This document shows positions 5,903-7,049 of a stretch of 7,049 bases of DNA, one piece after another. Within the stretch, counting starts at the first letter, position 1; every line of letters begins with the position of its first letter. Source of the DNA: Nocardia sp. Its GTDB lineage: Bacteria; Actinomycetota; Actinomycetes; Mycobacteriales; Mycobacteriaceae. The stretch is taken from positions 1 through 7,049 of the forward strand of contig JABFXT010000870.1 in assembly GCA_013361595.1 (NCBI GenBank), given 5' to 3'. A program made the translations under genes and the position numbers. The notes below the pieces were generated by a model. The model worked only from the letters and a program-made list of their open reading frames with translations, did no database searches and had not been told where the DNA came from.

Positions 5903-6457
5903 ATGGCAGCGGTTCGGTTGCTGGTTCTCGGAGTGACACGTCGGCAGCAGCCGACCCACGGTTACGCGGTGCGCCGCGAACTGCTGTCCTGGCGCGCCGA
6001 CACCTGGACCAATGTGCAGCCCGGTTCCATCTACCACGCGGTCAAACAGCTCACCCAAGAAGGAAAACTACGGACACTCGGCACCGAGGACGGCGGCCGC
6101 GGACCGGGCCGGACCCTGTTCGAACTGACCGACGCCGGCGAGGCCGAGTTTCTCGAACGGATGGACGAGGCACTGACCAGCGTGGACATGGAGGAGCTCG
6201 GCGCCGGAATCGCATTCATGGACGCGCTGCCCCGGGCGCATGTGATCGCCAAACTGCGCGAACAGCGCGAGAACAGTCGCGCCGTCCGCGACGATCTGGT
6301 GGCCATGGCCGGCGACTATCCGAGCCGCTACGAACCCCCCCACGCCATCGACCTACTGGATCTGTGGAGCGGCGTCTTCGACAACCTCACCGGCTGGACC
6401 GCCGGCGTACTCGCCCGGCTGGAACGGGGCGAATACCGCATGGCCGACGATTCGTAG
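5903..6457 (+). CDS. PadR-family transcriptional regulator
   Basis: The 184-residue protein has the PadR layout. A winged helix-turn-helix fills about residues 3-84: LLVLGVTRRQQPTHGYAVRREL, the recognition-helix stretch VQPGSIYHAVKQLTQEGKL (38-56), then a wing ending in RTLFELTDAGEAEFL. A helical C-terminal region of about 100 residues follows (including AKLREQRENSR and WSGVFDNLTGWTAGVLARLE) and should form the dimer and ligand pocket. PadR proteins are usually autoregulated repressors released by small molecules, often controlling a neighbouring detoxification or efflux gene. ATG 5903 was chosen over GTG 5885 because GAAGGAG at 5891-5897 sits 5 nt before it and would be inside the gene otherwise. 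Divergent from the VOC gene with twin operators between, it most likely represses both. Its ligand cannot be read from sequence. It converges on fxsA with a 37-nt gap. Confidence 0.92.
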   Translation: MAAVRLLVLGVTRRQQPTHGYAVRRELLSWRADTWTNVQPGSIYHAVKQLTQEGKLRTLGTEDGGRGPGRTLFELTDAGEAEFLERMDEALTSVDMEELGAGIAFMDALPRAHVIAKLREQRENSRAVRDDLVAMAGDYPSRYEPPHAIDLLDLWSGVFDNLTGWTAGVLARLERGEYRMADDS

Positions 6458-6494
6458 CCGGCCGCCGGGTGCCATCCGTCCGCGAACGCCCGAA

Positions 6495-7013
6495 CTAGCC
6501 CGGATCGCCCGGGTTCCGCTTGTCCAGCGAGGGCGGACGCACTTCCAGCGCGGTCGCGGATTTCGGCCGGTCATCGGTGTACCACTCGCTCACCACGACA
6601 CCGTCGACGATATCGGCGTCGATCACCGTGGGCCGGTACGGCGCCGCCGCGGCGATCTTCGCGACCCGGCGCGCGGCCAGGGCGGCCAGTACCGGCCGGA
6701 ACAGGGCTCGGGTCGGCGGCAGCAGCATCAGCAGGCCGACCACCGAGGTGACCAGGCCGGGTACGAACATGAGCAGGCTGCCCAACCCCACCAGTGCGCC
6801 GTCGGCGACCGCGGCGCCGGGGGTGATCTCGCCGCGGGAGGCGCGGCGGAACTGTTCACCCACCCGTCGCCACTGGGAACCGAGCAGCAGCATGCCGGCG
6901 GCGGAGCTGGCGATCAGCAGCAGAATCGCGGGGAACGCGCCGAGCCAGGCGACGGCGGCGGCGAAGGCGGCGATCTCGACGACGAGGTAGACGAGGAAAC
7001 CGAGAGCGGGCAT
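6495..7013 (-). CDS. fxsA: FxsA-family membrane protein
   Basis: The 172-residue protein has the FxsA pattern: an N-terminal hydrophobic segment (about 5-25), a second (28-46), a charged stretch QWRRVGEQFRRASRGE (47-62), then a glycine-rich hydrophobic stretch ending in the family signature FVPGLVTSVVGLLMLLPPTR (83-102). A soluble tail follows (VIDADIVDGVVVSEWYTDD, then PPSLDKRNP), expected to be cytoplasmic. E. coli FxsA eases exclusion of phage T7 by the F plasmid when overproduced; the normal role is unknown. The ATG at 7013 is preceded by AAAGG about 8 nt upstream. The stop lies 37 nt from that of padR, with no clear terminator between them, so transcripts may overlap. In Mycobacterium tuberculosis the homologue (Rv2053c) is close to ppm1/lnt, so its presence here is conserved context. 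Confidence 0.92.
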   Translation of the reverse strand: MPALGFLVYLVVEIAAFAAAVAWLGAFPAILLLIASSAAGMLLLGSQWRRVGEQFRRASRGEITPGAAVADGALVGLGSLLMFVPGLVTSVVGLLMLLPPTRALFRPVLAALAARRVAKIAAAAPYRPTVIDADIVDGVVVSEWYTDDRPKSATALEVRPPSLDKRNPGDPG

Positions 7014-7049
7014 GAGCGAACCTTTCGGGTCGGACTACCAGACCAACGA
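7014..7049. other. Upstream end of fxsA, no gene seen
   Basis: The last 36 bases hold the fxsA ribosome-binding region. Nothing else can be supported, and the window is cut before a promoter could be judged. Confidence 0.5.

Noticed and set aside
1..7049. CRISPR arrays, tRNA/rRNA genes, insertion sequences
   Set aside because: No regularly spaced repeats, no cloverleaf candidates and no transposase-like reading frames or terminal inverted repeats were seen.

Overview
The window is high-GC actinobacterial DNA with strong GC3 bias. A member of the mycolic-acid group, most likely Nocardia or a close relative, fits best. The reasons are an FxsA-family gene, an F420-type PPOX enzyme of the Rv2061c family and a free-standing Lnt close together, and an NRPS at one edge. 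This assignment is inferred from gene content and not proven by sequence search.

Layout, left to right. Positions 2-607 (minus) hold the N-terminus of a large non-ribosomal peptide synthetase with an EntF-like condensation domain; the gene runs off the left edge. Positions 608-981 are a non-coding stretch with dyads and a possible promoter. Positions 982-2685 (minus) are lnt, apolipoprotein N-acyltransferase, with a complete E-K-C catalytic set. Positions 2697-4295 (minus) are a YtcJ-like metal-dependent amidohydrolase, 11 nt upstream of lnt and probably cotranscribed with it. Positions 4419-4820 (plus) are a small PPOX-fold, probably F420-dependent enzyme that appears to be leaderless. Positions 4821-5078 are a convergent spacer with one hairpin behind each flanking gene. 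Positions 5079-5798 (minus) are a VOC/bleomycin-resistance-like protein with an extra helical C-terminal half. It is divergent from a PadR-family regulator at 5903-6457 (plus), and the intergenic region carries two near-identical palindromes. Positions 6495-7013 (minus) are fxsA.

How the genes work together. The clearest functional unit is the VOC-PadR pair. One palindrome covers the -35 of the VOC promoter and the other covers its predicted start site, 43 bp apart, so PadR very likely represses both genes until a ligand, perhaps the compound the VOC protein binds, releases it. The lnt-amidohydrolase pair belongs to cell-envelope housekeeping. The polyprenol-phosphate mannose synthase (ppm1) that usually follows or is fused to lnt in this group is not seen downstream; a spacer and an NRPS gene stand there instead. 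This, with a patch of relaxed codon use in the 3' third of lnt, suggests a rearrangement or insertion boundary near the left end.
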